64,000 bases of DNA from the NCBI RefSeq assembly GCF_024519435.1, contig NZ_JALJRZ010000013.1, positions 49,014 through 113,013 of the forward strand, in the 5' to 3' direction. Numbering within the stretch: position 1 is the first letter of the stretch; each line of letters begins with the position of its first letter. The notes below the pieces were generated by a model, which saw only the letters and a list, made by a program, of their open reading frames with translations, did no database searches and was not told the origin of the DNA. A program made the translations under genes and the position numbers. Source of the stretch: Terrabacter sp. Ter38 (GTDB lineage: Bacteria; Actinomycetota; Actinomycetes; Actinomycetales; Dermatophilaceae). Positions 1 through 8,798 of this stretch are shown here, in pieces.

Positions 1-36
1 GGGCGGATGGTGCGTCTGCGGCAGTGTGTCTGTCCG

Positions 37-825
37 TCAGGCGCTCATGAGCTCCGCGGACTCGAGGTGGCCGCGGAGCTCGGCGAGGACCCGCCGCAGC
101 AGTCGGCTCACCTGCATGGCGCTGAGGCCCATCGTCTGGGCGATCTCGGCCTGCGTCATGTCGTGCGCGAAGCGCAGCTCGACGATCTCCTGCTCGCGCG
201 GGGGCAGCCGCTTGAGCGCCGTCCGCACCACGATGCCGTCGTCGAGGCCCGGGTCCGAGTGGTGCTCAGCACGGGCGTCGACGAGGTCGAGAACCGGTCG
301 GCCACCCTCCGTCGTGGTGGCGTCGAGCGAGGCCGGTCGAAGGTTCGTCGAGGCGACCTGTGCCTCCTTGACCTGCTCGAGGGTCAGCTCGAGAGCCGTG
401 GCCAGGTCGTCCTGGGTGGGCTCGTGGCCGAGCGTCTGCTCGAGGCGCGTGCGGGCGTCGGTGACGAGCTGGCGTCGCTCCTGCAGGCCGCGCGGGGGGC
501 GGACGAGCCAGCCGTGGTCGCGGAAGTGGCGGCGCAGCTCGCCGGTGATGGTGGGTGTCGCGTAGGCGCCGAACTCGGTGTCCTGGGAGAGGTCGAAACG
601 CTGGATCGCCTTGAGCAGAGCGAGGAACGCGACCTGCTCGAGGTCGTCCCGGTCGAGACCCTTGCCGGCGTAGCGGTGGGCGAGGGACCGGGCCAGTGGC
701 ATGTGCAGCCGGGTCACCGTCTCGAGGGCCCGCGCCTTCTCGGTCTCGGAGTCCGAGGTGCGGACGGTGGCGATGAGCTCACGGGTGCGGGCGTCCTTGC
801 GGGGACCGCGCGAAGGGTCGGTCAT
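37..825 (-). CDS. RNA polymerase sigma factor, SigF/SigB family
   Basis: Group 3 sigma factor of about 262 residues that would direct RNA polymerase to stress or developmental promoters. Region 2 is clear (DDLEQVAFLALLKAIQRFD, then FGAYATPTITGELRRHFRD, the form typical of SigF/SigB/SigG). Region 4 ends the protein with LPPREQEIVELRFAHDMTQ and a helix-turn-helix (AEIAQTMGLSAMQVSRLLRR). I chose the ATG at 825 because GGAG lies 6 nt upstream; an in-frame ATG at 900 would add 25 residues unlike the family and overlap the candidate promoter. No anti-sigma gene is adjacent, but an RsbW-like ATPase domain occurs at 24741-25715. Confidence 0.88.
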   Translation of the reverse strand: MTDPSRGPRKDARTRELIATVRTSDSETEKARALETVTRLHMPLARSLAHRYAGKGLDRDDLEQVAFLALLKAIQRFDLSQDTEFGAYATPTITGELRRHFRDHGWLVRPPRGLQERRQLVTDARTRLEQTLGHEPTQDDLATALELTLEQVKEAQVASTNLRPASLDATTTEGGRPVLDLVDARAEHHSDPGLDDGIVVRTALKRLPPREQEIVELRFAHDMTQAEIAQTMGLSAMQVSRLLRRVLAELRGHLESAELMSA

Positions 826-878
826 GACTGCTCCATCCAGGGAGGTGGGTGGCGGCGCCTTCTTGACCGACGAGAGGA

Positions 879-907
879 ACCCTAGACAAAGTCTCAACAT
901 TGCACAA
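879..907 (-). promoter_or_regulatory. candidate promoter of the sigma factor gene
   Basis: On the minus strand TTGTGC (907-902) and TAGGGT (884-879) are separated by 17 nt, a normal spacing for a housekeeping promoter. The start would fall near 872, giving a leader of about 45 nt before the ATG at 825. This is a pattern match only. Confidence 0.35.
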
Positions 908-949
908 GGGCTGGACAGGCCGGTCGGTTCGGACCGGGCCGGTCGACCC

Positions 950-1264
950 TCAGGCCGGCCGGTGGAGCACGGCTCCTTCGGGTCTCACGACGAGCTCTCC
1001 GTCTCCGATCTCGACGACGGTGCCGTCGACGAGGAGCGACCGGTCGCCGGCCTCCCGCGGCGGGAAGACGAGCGTGACGCCGCGGTGCTCGTCGACGAGG
1101 CGCGTGGCCGTCGAGCCGATGCGGTCGACGAGCAGACGATCGCCGTCGAGGCGGGGCCGCACTCCGAGCACGTGCGGCCGCTCCTCGCCGAGACACACGA
1201 GGAACGCGTAGTCGTGGCGCCCCATCGCCTCACCCAGCTCCGACAGCTCGACCTTGACGCTCAT
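950..1264 (-). CDS. small pyridoxamine-5'-phosphate-oxidase-like (split-barrel) protein
   Basis: A 104-residue protein with the beta-rich pattern of small FMN or F420 split-barrel proteins: an N-terminal helix (SVKVELSELGEAMGRHDYAF) and strands around LVCLGEERPHVLGVRPRL and GVTLVFPPREAGDRSLLVDG. Actinobacteria carry many such proteins and the ligand cannot be read from sequence. The start at 1264 is supported by GGAGG 5 nt upstream. An open frame continues upstream to 1501 but its extension is arginine-rich and looks non-coding. Function not assigned. Confidence 0.65.
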   Translation of the reverse strand: MSVKVELSELGEAMGRHDYAFLVCLGEERPHVLGVRPRLDGDRLLVDRIGSTATRLVDEHRGVTLVFPPREAGDRSLLVDGTVVEIGDGELVVRPEGAVLHRPA

Positions 1265-1332
1265 GACGACCTCCACCGTCGGGGTCCGCACCCGGGTGGC
1301 ACGGACGCCTCGACTCATCGTCCACCTGCGCC

Positions 1333-1680
1333 GTGTCCCGGACGACGGGGACGAGCGACTCCGAGCTGAGCCGCGTCGAGGGCATCCACGGCCCGCGCAC
1401 CCTCCACGTCGTCCCCGTCGGCCGCGCCGACGACTACCCCCGGCTGACGGCGTCTGTCGGGGGTAGGCCTGTAGCGCAAGCGATCCGCAGTGGCTGACCA
1501 CCTCCGCAGCTCGTGGTCGGTGCGGACAACGCCCTCGCCGTCGACGTGGGCGCGGAGGCGCTCGTGGACGGGCGCCCGCGTCCGGTCGTGCGCCAGAACG
1601 TGCCGGTGACCCGGTCGAGGCGCGGCATGAGTGAGCTCGCGAGCGCAGCGTGCCAGCGCAGCGGCGTGGGTGCCGGGGGT
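1333..1680 (+). pseudogene. possible gene relic interrupted by an in-frame TGA
   Basis: Between the flanking genes the plus strand reads as two coding-like stretches in one frame, separated by a TGA at 1495-1497. The first includes GIHGPRTLHVVPVGRADDYP, the second LVVGADNALAVDVGAEALVD. Both have strong G/C at third positions; the roughly 60 nt around the stop do not. This could be a decayed gene or chance in high-GC DNA. I recognise no family. Confidence 0.25.
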
Positions 1681-1692
1681 TAGCCTGCTGGA

Positions 1693-2304
1693 ATGAGTGA
1701 GAGCGACCACCGCGCCCACCGGCGGCCCGCCTTCTTCAGCGAGGCGGCCCTCGAGGCGCACGGTCCTGCCTACGACCCCACCGAGCAGATCCACGTCGCC
1801 CACGAGACGGCGCTGGCGCTCGTCCACGCCGGCCGCGCGGCGTCCGACCCGGTCGTGACGCAGAAGCTCGTCGCGCTCGTCGACGACATCGGTCTGTCGA
1901 CGCTCGCCGAGCTGTGGTCCCAGCGCCCTGCCCGCTCCCTCCCGGGCGCCCTGTGGCGCCTCTACGTGCTCCGTGAGTGGGTGCAGCGGGCACCCGACGA
2001 GGCGAGCCGGGAGTATGCCGCCGGCATCCGTTTCACCGGCCCCAACCACGCCGTGGCCGGTGCCGCCGAGCCGCCCGGACCCCAGGAGATGGGGCGCGTC
2101 ATCGACGAGGTGCTGCGCGGCGTCTTCGAGGGTGACCTCGCCGTCGCCCTCGAGCGGGCCTCGGCCTTCTGCCGCGTCGTCTCGGCCGGCCGCGCCGACA
2201 CCTCCTCGGGCGACGAGTCCGCCGAGCAGGCGGCGAACGTCCTCGTCATGGCCGAGGATCTCACCGTCTGCGCTCGCCTGTGGCGCGCGGACGCGCTCGA
2301 CTGA
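1693..2304 (+). CDS. conserved actinobacterial protein of unknown function
   Basis: A 203-residue, mostly helical, acidic soluble protein with no signal peptide or membrane segment. Landmarks include DPTEQIHVAHETALALVHAG near the N terminus, a WSQRPARSLPGALWRLYVLR block in the middle and a C-terminal VLVMAEDLTVCARLWRADAL. I remember similar proteins as uncharacterised actinobacterial families and assign no role. A -10-like TAGCCT (1681-1686) ends 6 nt before the ATG, so the message is probably leaderless. Confidence 0.7.
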   Translation: MSESDHRAHRRPAFFSEAALEAHGPAYDPTEQIHVAHETALALVHAGRAASDPVVTQKLVALVDDIGLSTLAELWSQRPARSLPGALWRLYVLREWVQRAPDEASREYAAGIRFTGPNHAVAGAAEPPGPQEMGRVIDEVLRGVFEGDLAVALERASAFCRVVSAGRADTSSGDESAEQAANVLVMAEDLTVCARLWRADALD

Positions 2305-2563
2305 CCAGGCGACCGACGGGTCTTGCGCCGATGCATCTTTGGTGATCCGTTCGGGCGGCTTTATCCTTGACGCGCGTCGGGTCGTGGTAGCCCCGGGTCC
2401 CAAATTCAGCCGCTACGAGCGGCCCAGTGCCGAGAGGCGCTCCCGACCCGACGCAACCTCTTCGGCCAGCAGGCTCGGTGTCGGCCCCTTGCACGGGGTC
2501 CACGTCCCATCTCGTTCGGGCCTTCGGCCCACCGACCACCAGGCAGCCGCCTAGATTGGACCC
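2305..2563. other. intergenic gap, 259 bases
   Basis: No gene or RNA fold recognised. The gap ends in TAGATT (2553-2558), a candidate -10 box 5 nt before the next start codon. Confidence 0.4.
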
Positions 2564-2764
2564 ATGACGCCCGAGGAGGAGCGGTCCGGTGACCTGCTCG
2601 ATGTCGCACTCGCCGACGAGATCGAGCTCGTGAGCGACCTCGTGGTGGCTGCCTCCTCAAGCCCGCGCCATTTCACTCCCGACGAGGTCGACGAGCTTCT
2701 CGGCATCGCGGAGGGCGGCTCCGGCACCCCGTCGGACGCCCCGGCGACGCCGCCGGCGGAGTGA
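2564..2764 (+). CDS. small acidic protein of unknown function
   Basis: A 66-residue acidic protein (MTPEEERSGDLLDVALADEI at the start, FTPDEVDELLGIAEGG in the middle) with a proline/alanine-rich tail. TAGATT placed 5 nt before the ATG suggests leaderless transcription, and third positions are G/C-rich, which favours a real gene. No family recognised. It precedes the phosphate block with about 170 nt between. Confidence 0.55.
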   Translation: MTPEEERSGDLLDVALADEIELVSDLVVAASSSPRHFTPDEVDELLGIAEGGSGTPSDAPATPPAE

Positions 2765-2935
2765 CCGTTCCCGTCCGCACGCACGACCGGATGCTGCGGC
2801 ATGCTCCCCGCTCGTCGCCCCGGAAGCAGCCAGGCATGTCCGGATGAACGCCGGATCGACGCCGGGTTGCGCCGGAGTGACTTCTACGCCGTAGCATCTT
2901 CCCCGGACCAGACCTCGATCGACCGGAGCGCCCCC

Positions 2936-3556
2936 GTGGGTTTTCGCCTCACACCCCAGGACACGAGCTTTTTCTCCCTCTTCACCTCCTCCGCCCAACT
3001 CCTCGTCGAGGCGACCCGGGAGCTGACCCGGTTCCTCGAGGTCGAGCCCTCCCAGCGGCAGGCGGTGGCCGACCGGCTCAAGGAGCTCGAGCACGCTGCC
3101 GACGACGCGACGCACGAGGTCATCAACAAGGTCAACAGCTCGTTCATCACGCCCTTCGACCGCGAGGACATCCACAACCTCGCCGCGTCGCTCGACGACT
3201 GCATGGACTACATCGAGGAGACCGCTGACCTCATCGTGCTCTACCGCATGGGTGAGATCCCCGAGGGCCTCGCGGAGCAGTTCGAGATCCTGGCCCGGAT
3301 GGCCGAGGTGACGGCAGAGGCGATGCCGCGCCTCCGTTCGATGAAGGACCTCAAGAGCTACTGGATCGAGATCAACCGTCTCGAGAACCAGGCCGACTCC
3401 CTCCACCGCAAGATGGTGGCCGCTCTCTTCGTCAACACGCCCGACCCGATCAACGTGATCAAGGTCAAGGCCATCGTGGACGGCTTCGAGGACGCCGCCG
3501 ACGCGTTCGAGAAGGTCGCCCACGTGGTCGAGGGCATCGCGGTCAAGGAGTCCTGA
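2936..3556 (+). CDS. PhoU-like DUF47 family protein, Pit accessory
   Basis: A 206-residue all-helical protein of the DUF47 family, which in many bacteria is encoded beside Pit phosphate transporters and thought to modulate them. Diagnostic blocks are LKELEHAADDATHEVINKVN, FITPFDREDIHNLAASLDDC and DYIEETADLIVLYRM. It ends 7 nt before pit, so the two form an operon. The start is taken at GTG 2936 (GGAG about 8 nt upstream); a longer frame from 2801 crosses a candidate -10 box (TAGCAT, 2892-2897) and is rejected. Confidence 0.87.
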   Translation: MGFRLTPQDTSFFSLFTSSAQLLVEATRELTRFLEVEPSQRQAVADRLKELEHAADDATHEVINKVNSSFITPFDREDIHNLAASLDDCMDYIEETADLIVLYRMGEIPEGLAEQFEILARMAEVTAEAMPRLRSMKDLKSYWIEINRLENQADSLHRKMVAALFVNTPDPINVIKVKAIVDGFEDAADAFEKVAHVVEGIAVKES

Positions 3557-3563
3557 CCCGCTG

Positions 3564-4568
3564 ATGGACACCACCATCCCCGTCCTCGGGGTCGCTGCGG
3601 TCATCGCACTGGCCATGGGCTTCAACTACACCAACGGCTTCCACGACGCCGCCAACGCGATCGCGACCTCGGTCTCGACCCGGGCCCTGACGCCTCGCGT
3701 GGCGCTGGCCATGGCGGCCATCGCCAACCTCTTCGGAGCCTTCTTCGGCTCCAAGGTGGCGGCGACCATCGGCTCGGGCATCATCGAGCAGCCCGAGGGC
3801 GTCGACGGGCTCTGGCTCGTCGCGGCCGCCCTCATCGGTGCCATCGGCTGGAACCTGCTGACCTGGTGGTTCGGCCTGCCATCGTCCTCGTCTCACGCCC
3901 TCATCGGCGGTCTCGCGGGCGCCGCGCTCGTGGCCGGCGTCGCCGTGAAGTGGGCCGTCATCTGGGAGAAGGTCATCATCCCGATGATCGCCTCACCACT
4001 CATCGGGCTCGTCGTCGGCTACCTCTTCATGACGGCGATCTTCTGGATCTTCCGCAACGCCAACCCGGGCCGGGTCACGCGCGGCTTCCGCCTGGCGCAG
4101 ACCGCGTCCGCGGCCGCGATGGCCTTCGGCCACGGCCTCCAGGACGCCGCCAAGACCGCGGGTGTCGTGCTGCTCGCCCTCAACATCTCCGGCTACCACA
4201 ACAGCACGACCGTCCCGATCTGGGTCCTCGTGCTGTCGGCCCTCGTGATCTCCGCCGGCACGTATGCCGGTGGCTGGCGCATCATGCGCACGCTGGGGCG
4301 GCGCATCATCGACCTCACGCCGCCCCAGGGGTTCGCGGCCGAGACGACGGCGGCCTCGATCCTCTACGTCGCGGGTCTCGCGCTCGGTGCCCCGATCTCG
4401 ACGACGCACACGATCACCTCGGCGATCATGGGCGTCGGAGCGACCAAGCGGCTCTCGGCCGTGCGGTGGAGCGTGGCGGGCAACATCGTCGGCGCGTGGG
4501 TGCTCACCTTCCCGGGCGCCGGTCTCGTCGCCGTCCTCGCCTGGTACGCCAGCTCGATCTTCCGCTGA
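3564..4568 (+). CDS. pit: low-affinity inorganic phosphate transporter Pit
   Basis: A 334-residue integral membrane symporter of the PiT family that imports phosphate as a metal-phosphate complex driven by protons. Both family signatures are present: GFHDAANAIATSV in the N-terminal half and GAPISTTHTITSAIMGVG in the C-terminal half, with GLPSSSSHALIGG between. About ten hydrophobic segments can be drawn. It follows the DUF47 gene by 7 nt and faces the pst operon across a shared terminator, so constitutive and inducible phosphate uptake sit together. Confidence 0.95.
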   Translation: MDTTIPVLGVAAVIALAMGFNYTNGFHDAANAIATSVSTRALTPRVALAMAAIANLFGAFFGSKVAATIGSGIIEQPEGVDGLWLVAAALIGAIGWNLLTWWFGLPSSSSHALIGGLAGAALVAGVAVKWAVIWEKVIIPMIASPLIGLVVGYLFMTAIFWIFRNANPGRVTRGFRLAQTASAAAMAFGHGLQDAAKTAGVVLLALNISGYHNSTTVPIWVLVLSALVISAGTYAGGWRIMRTLGRRIIDLTPPQGFAAETTAASILYVAGLALGAPISTTHTITSAIMGVGATKRLSAVRWSVAGNIVGAWVLTFPGAGLVAVLAWYASSIFR

Positions 4569-4613
4569 CCGCCGCGCGACCGCGCCCACGGCACACGACC
4601 CCGCACACGGCAT

Positions 4614-4657
4614 ACGACCGTGCCCACCGACCTCGAGGGTCAGCTGGGCACGGTCGT
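4614..4657. terminator. bidirectional terminator between pit and pstB
   Basis: A perfect 13-bp inverted repeat (ACGACCGTGCCCA at 4614-4626, its complement at 4645-4657) with an 18-nt loop between the converging pit and pst transcripts. There is no strong U-tract. One copy of GGCATAC overlaps its left arm. Confidence 0.6.
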
Positions 4658-4699
4658 GCGTGGACGGGTCCGGCGGAAGCGGGCCGGTGGTCCGGCGGC

Positions 4700-5476
4700 T
4701 CAGCCGAAGCGGCCGGAGATGTAGTCCTCCGTGGCCTGCTCGGTCGGGTTGTTGAAGATCCGCGTCGTGTCGTCGATCTCGACGAGCCGACCCGGCTCCC
4801 CGGTGGCCTTGAGGTTGAAGAAGGCCGTCCGGTCGGACACGCGCGCCGCCTGCTGCATGTTGTGCGTGACGATGACGATGGTGAAGTCGTTCTTCAGCTC
4901 GTTGACGAGGTCCTCGATGGCGAGCGTCGAGATCGGGTCGAGCGCCGAGCACGGCTCGTCCATGAGGAGCACCTGCGGCTGCACGGCGATCGCCCGGGCG
5001 ATGCACAGACGCTGCTGCTGGCCACCGGAGAGGCCGGCACCCGGCTTGCTCAGGCGGTCCTTGACCTCGGTCCAGAGGTTGGCTCCCTTGAGCGACTGCT
5101 CGACGATGCCGTCGAGGGTCTTCTTGTTCTTGACACCGTTGAGCCGCAGGCCAGCCGCGACGTTGTCGTAGATCGACATCGTCGGGAAGGGGTTCGGCCG
5201 CTGGAAGACCATGCCGACCGTGCGCCGCACGGTCACGGGGTCCATCGAGCTGGCGTAGAGGTCCTGGTCGTCGAGCATGACCTTGCCCTCGACGCGACCG
5301 CCGGGGATCACCTCGTGCATGCGGTTGAGCGTGCGCAGGAAGGTCGACTTGCCGCAGCCGGACGGCCCGATGAAGGCCGTGACGGAACGGGGCTCGACCG
5401 TCATCGAGACGCCCTCGACGGCCTTGAAGGAGCCGTAGTAGACGTTGAGGTCGGTGACGTCGATTCGCTTTGCCAT
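4700..5476 (-). CDS. pstB: phosphate ABC transporter ATP-binding protein PstB
   Basis: The 258-residue ATPase of the high-affinity phosphate importer. Walker A is GPSGCGKST, the signature is LSGGQQQR, Walker B is VLLMDEP followed by CSALDP, and the switch histidine lies in VTHNMQQA. The [16 protein letters not shown] stretch is characteristic of PstB. Last gene of the pstSCAB operon, 20 nt after pstA. Confidence 0.97.
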   Translation of the reverse strand: MAKRIDVTDLNVYYGSFKAVEGVSMTVEPRSVTAFIGPSGCGKSTFLRTLNRMHEVIPGGRVEGKVMLDDQDLYASSMDPVTVRRTVGMVFQRPNPFPTMSIYDNVAAGLRLNGVKNKKTLDGIVEQSLKGANLWTEVKDRLSKPGAGLSGGQQQRLCIARAIAVQPQVLLMDEPCSALDPISTLAIEDLVNELKNDFTIVIVTHNMQQAARVSDRTAFFNLKATGEPGRLVEIDDTTRIFNNPTEQATEDYISGRFG

Positions 5477-5496
5477 CGTTCAGATATCGCTTTCTC

Positions 5497-6462
5497 TTAC
5501 TTCTTGACGGCGCCGAAGTGCGCAATGACACGGCCGATGACGTTGAGGAGGAGCACGAGCAGGATGAGCGTGAGGGCTGCGCCCCACATCCGCTCGGCCG
5601 CGGTGGCGAGCGCGAAGTCGCCGCGGTCCTGGTTGATCATCATCGGCAGCGTCGGGAAGTTGCCGTTGAACAGGTCGCGCTGGAAGTTCTTCGTGTACGG
5701 GGCGAGGATCAGCAGGGGCGCCGTTTCACCCATGACGCGGGCGATGCCGAGAAGGACTCCGGTGACGATGCCGGAGAACGCCGTCCGCAGCACGATCTTG
5801 ACGACCGTGGCCCACTTGGGCACGCCGAGGGCGTACGCCGCCTCCCGCAGCTCGTTGGGCACGAGCTTGAGCATCTCCTCGGTGGAGCGCACGATGACCG
5901 GGATCATGAGCAGCACGAGCGCGAGCGCGGCGGCGAATCCCGAGCGGCTGAAGCCGAAGGCCGTCACCCACACCGCGTAGATGAACAGCGCTGCGACGAT
6001 CGACGGGACGCCCGAGAGGATGTCCACGGTGAAGCTGATCGTCCTGGCGAGGTGCCCGCGGCCGTACTCGACGAGGTAGACGGCGGTGAGGATCCCGATG
6101 GGCACCGCGATGAGGGCGGTGAAGCCGACCATCTGGAGGGTGCCCTCGATCGCGTGCCGCGCCCCACCACCGAAGTCGTCGGAGTTGATGTTGCGCTGGT
6201 TGCCGGTCCACCACGTCGCCGTCGTGAGCATGTGGAAGCCCTTGGCGACGACCGTGCCGAGGATCCACACGAGAGGGACCACGGCGAGGACGAAGGCAGC
6301 CCACATGACGACCTTGGCGACGACGTCCTTGACGGCGCGAGCCCGGTGGGGGTTGCTCATCTCGGACAGGGCGTCGCGGCCCGAACGGCCGCCCGGTGGC
6401 GTCGACGTCTCGCCGGGGACGACCTTGTCGTCGGGCGCGCGGCGGTCGGTGGCGGTGCTCAT
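5497..6462 (-). CDS. pstA: phosphate ABC transporter permease PstA
   Basis: A 321-residue permease with six membrane segments; the coupling (EAA) loop is visible as ELREAAYALGVPKWATVVKI. It has a charged cytoplasmic N-terminal extension of about 45 residues before the first membrane segment. Its ATG overlaps the pstC stop codon (ATGA), indicating translational coupling. Confidence 0.95.
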   Translation of the reverse strand: MSTATDRRAPDDKVVPGETSTPPGGRSGRDALSEMSNPHRARAVKDVVAKVVMWAAFVLAVVPLVWILGTVVAKGFHMLTTATWWTGNQRNINSDDFGGGARHAIEGTLQMVGFTALIAVPIGILTAVYLVEYGRGHLARTISFTVDILSGVPSIVAALFIYAVWVTAFGFSRSGFAAALALVLLMIPVIVRSTEEMLKLVPNELREAAYALGVPKWATVVKIVLRTAFSGIVTGVLLGIARVMGETAPLLILAPYTKNFQRDLFNGNFPTLPMMINQDRGDFALATAAERMWGAALTLILLVLLLNVIGRVIAHFGAVKK

Positions 6463-7466
6463 TCGGTGAAGGCCTTCCTGCGCTCGATGACCACGCGGGC
6501 GATGCTGTTGACGACGAAGGTCAGCACGAAGAGGACGAGCCCGGCGGCGATGTAGGCGCCGGTCTTGTTCGGGTTGCTGAACTCCGAGGCGTTGTTCGCG
6601 ATCTTCGACGCGAAGGTCTCGCCGCCGTTGAAGAGCGACCACGACCACGGGTTGCCGTCGGCGAGGGCCGAGACGAGGAACGTGACGGCGATCGTCTCGC
6701 CGAGGGCTCGGCCCAGGGCAAGCATCGAGGCGGAGATGACACCGGGTCGGCCGAAGGGCAGCACGGCCGTGCGGATCATCTCCCACTGGGTCGCGCCCAG
6801 CGCGAGAGCGCCCTCCTTGTGGGCCGTGGGCGTCTGGTCGAAGACCTCGCGCGAGAGCGCCGTGACGATGGGCAGGACCATGATCGCGAGGACGACGCCG
6901 ATGAAGCAGATCGTCCCGCCGCTGATGCCGGTCGGCGCGAAGAGCGGGAACCAGCCGAGCTTGTCCTGGATGAACGACTGCACCGGCTTGAACACGGGAG
7001 CGAAGGCGATGAGACCCCAGAGGCCGTAGACGATCGAGGGCACGGCGGCCAGCAGGTCGACGAGGCCCGCTGCGGGCCGACGCATCCACGACGGCGCGTA
7101 CTGCGTCAGGAAGAGGGCGACCGCGACGCCGACCGGGACCGAGAGCACCATCGCGATCGTCGATGCGGTCACCGTCGTCCAGAGGAACTCGAGGATGCCG
7201 AAGGCGGGCTGCTCACCACCCGGCGCCCAGACGCGGCTCGTGAAGAAGTTCGCCGAGTTGTCCATCAGCGCCGGCACGGCCTGGACGATGAGGAAGATCG
7301 CGATGAGGGTCACGAGCACGATGACGAGGACGCCGGAGACGGTGGCGGCTCCGCCGAAGAGCCGGTCACCCATGCGACCCGTGGAGGCCGTGTCGGCCTG
7401 CAGGGGTCGGCGCCCGTCGGGCCCGGGAGTCTGGTCCGCGGCGGACACACCCGTCACTGTCGACAC
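6459..7466 (-). CDS. pstC: phosphate ABC transporter permease PstC
   Basis: A 335-residue permease partner of PstA with six predicted membrane segments and its own coupling loop (HKEGALALGATQWEMIRTAV). LGRALGETIAVTFLVS is conserved in PstC. Translation starts at GTG 7466. It is separated from pstS by 112 nt containing two hairpins that would lower expression of the membrane components relative to the binding protein. Confidence 0.95.
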   Translation of the reverse strand: MSTVTGVSAADQTPGPDGRRPLQADTASTGRMGDRLFGGAATVSGVLVIVLVTLIAIFLIVQAVPALMDNSANFFTSRVWAPGGEQPAFGILEFLWTTVTASTIAMVLSVPVGVAVALFLTQYAPSWMRRPAAGLVDLLAAVPSIVYGLWGLIAFAPVFKPVQSFIQDKLGWFPLFAPTGISGGTICFIGVVLAIMVLPIVTALSREVFDQTPTAHKEGALALGATQWEMIRTAVLPFGRPGVISASMLALGRALGETIAVTFLVSALADGNPWSWSLFNGGETFASKIANNASEFSNPNKTGAYIAAGLVLFVLTFVVNSIARVVIERRKAFTE

Positions 7467-7503
7467 GTGGGGGCCTCTTCCTTCGGTTGCGTGGTACTGG
7501 CAC

Positions 7504-7570
7504 AGGGGCGGGCGCCGAGTGTGGCGCCCACCCCTGCGTGGACGACCCTGCCGGATCGCTCCGGCAGGGT
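7504..7570 (-). terminator. tandem hairpins between pstS and pstC (attenuator)
   Basis: Two stem-loops follow the pstS stop. One is a perfect 10-bp stem (ACCCTGCCGG at 7545-7554 with 7561-7570, 6-nt loop). The other is a 13-bp stem with one mismatch (7504-7516 with 7523-7535). Partial termination or 3'-end stabilisation here would explain excess PstS over PstCAB, a common pattern for binding-protein operons. Confidence 0.55.
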
Positions 7571-7578
7571 CAGGCGGT

Positions 7579-8715
7579 TCAGGAGATCGCGTCGACCGCG
7601 GCCTGGACCTTGGTCGCCACCTCGGTCGGCAGCGGCGCGTAGCCCTTGGCCTCGAGGCCCTTCTGGACCTCGTCCGAGGCGAAGGTCTTGAGGAAGCTCT
7701 TGACCTTCTTGCCCGTCTCGGCGTCGGCGTACTTCGAGCAGACGATCTCGTAGGTCACGAGGACGATCGGGTAGGCCCCGGCCTCCTTCGTGGCGTAGTC
7801 GATCTTGAGTGCGAGGTTGTTGCCCATGCCGGTCTGCTTGGCCGTGGCGATCGTCTTGCCGGCCGACTCGGCGGTCAGCTCGACCGGCCCGGAGCCCGTG
7901 TCGATCTGGGCCATGGGGAGCTGGTTCTGCTGGGCGTAGGAGAGCTCGACGTACGTGATGCCGCCGTCCTGGCCCTTCGTCGCCGTGGCGACACCGGCCG
8001 ACTTCTCCTTGCCCTCGCCCTTGCCGGTCCACTTCTTGCCGGTCTCGTAGGACCAGGCGTCGGGAGCGGCGGCCTTGAGGTACTTCGTGAAGTTCTCGGT
8101 CGTGCCCGACTCGTCGGAGCGGAAGAAGACCTTGATCGGCGTCGCGGGAAGCGTGACGCCCTTGTTGAGCGCGGCGATGGCCGGGTCGTTCCAGGTCGTG
8201 ATCTTGCCGTCGAAGATCTTCGCGGCCACCTCGGCGTTGAGCACGAGCTTGTCGACGCCCTTGACGTTGTAGGCGATCGCGATGGGGCCGGTGACCATGG
8301 GCAGGTTCCATGCCTCGGTGCCACAGGCGGCCTTGGCGTCGTCGGCCTCGATCTTGCCGTCCTTGGGCTCGGTCTTGAGCGCCGAGTCGGACCCGGCGAA
8401 GTCGACCTGCTTGGCGATGAACTGCTTGATGCCGGCACCGGAGCCGGTGGGCTGGTAGTCGATGTTGGCGTCGGCGCAGGCCGTCTGGTAGGCCTTGATG
8501 GCCTCGTCGATGGCGTTCTTCTGGGCCGAGGAGCCCTCGGCCTTGAGGTCGCCGCTGAAGCAGTCGCCGGCGGCGGTCGAGCCGGCTGCGGTCGAGCCGG
8601 CGGCGGTCGAGCCGGCACCGGGAGTGGCGCCGGTGTTCTCGGACGCGCAGGCCGAGAGCGCAAGAGCGCCGGACAGGGCGATGGCGCCGAGAGCGCTGAT
8701 ACGCGAAACAGACAC
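7579..8715 (-). CDS. pstS: phosphate-binding lipoprotein PstS
   Basis: A 378-residue periplasmic-type phosphate receptor anchored by lipid. The signal peptide ends in the lipobox LSAC with Cys at about residue 23. A short linker then carries three copies of the pentapeptide AAGST, encoded by 15-bp repeats at 8566-8610. The mature domain has PstS landmarks: SSAQKNAIDEAIKAY, PTGSGAGIKQF, VDFAGSDSAL and FRSDESGTTENF. I chose the GTG at 8715, which yields a clean signal peptide and has GAGAGGGA about 10 nt upstream. Confidence 0.95.
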   Translation of the reverse strand: MSVSRISALGAIALSGALALSACASENTGATPGAGSTAAGSTAAGSTAAGDCFSGDLKAEGSSAQKNAIDEAIKAYQTACADANIDYQPTGSGAGIKQFIAKQVDFAGSDSALKTEPKDGKIEADDAKAACGTEAWNLPMVTGPIAIAYNVKGVDKLVLNAEVAAKIFDGKITTWNDPAIAALNKGVTLPATPIKVFFRSDESGTTENFTKYLKAAAPDAWSYETGKKWTGKGEGKEKSAGVATATKGQDGGITYVELSYAQQNQLPMAQIDTGSGPVELTAESAGKTIATAKQTGMGNNLALKIDYATKEAGAYPIVLVTYEIVCSKYADAETGKKVKSFLKTFASDEVQKGLEAKGYAPLPTEVATKVQAAVDAIS

Positions 8716-8798
8716 GAGTGTGATCCCTCTCGATGGGGTGTACCTGGTGGTCGTTCGGTCAGATCCGAGCGACGGTGCTGGACATTGATCCACGGCGA

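Noticed and set aside
4700..5476. PstB as a general sugar or amino-acid ATPase
   Set aside because: PstB-specific stretches and the full pst operon leave no doubt.
3866..5980. A 704-codon open frame on the plus strand across pit and the pst genes
   Set aside because: It is arginine/histidine-rich, low-complexity translation opposite or out of frame with clear pit, pstB and pstA genes.
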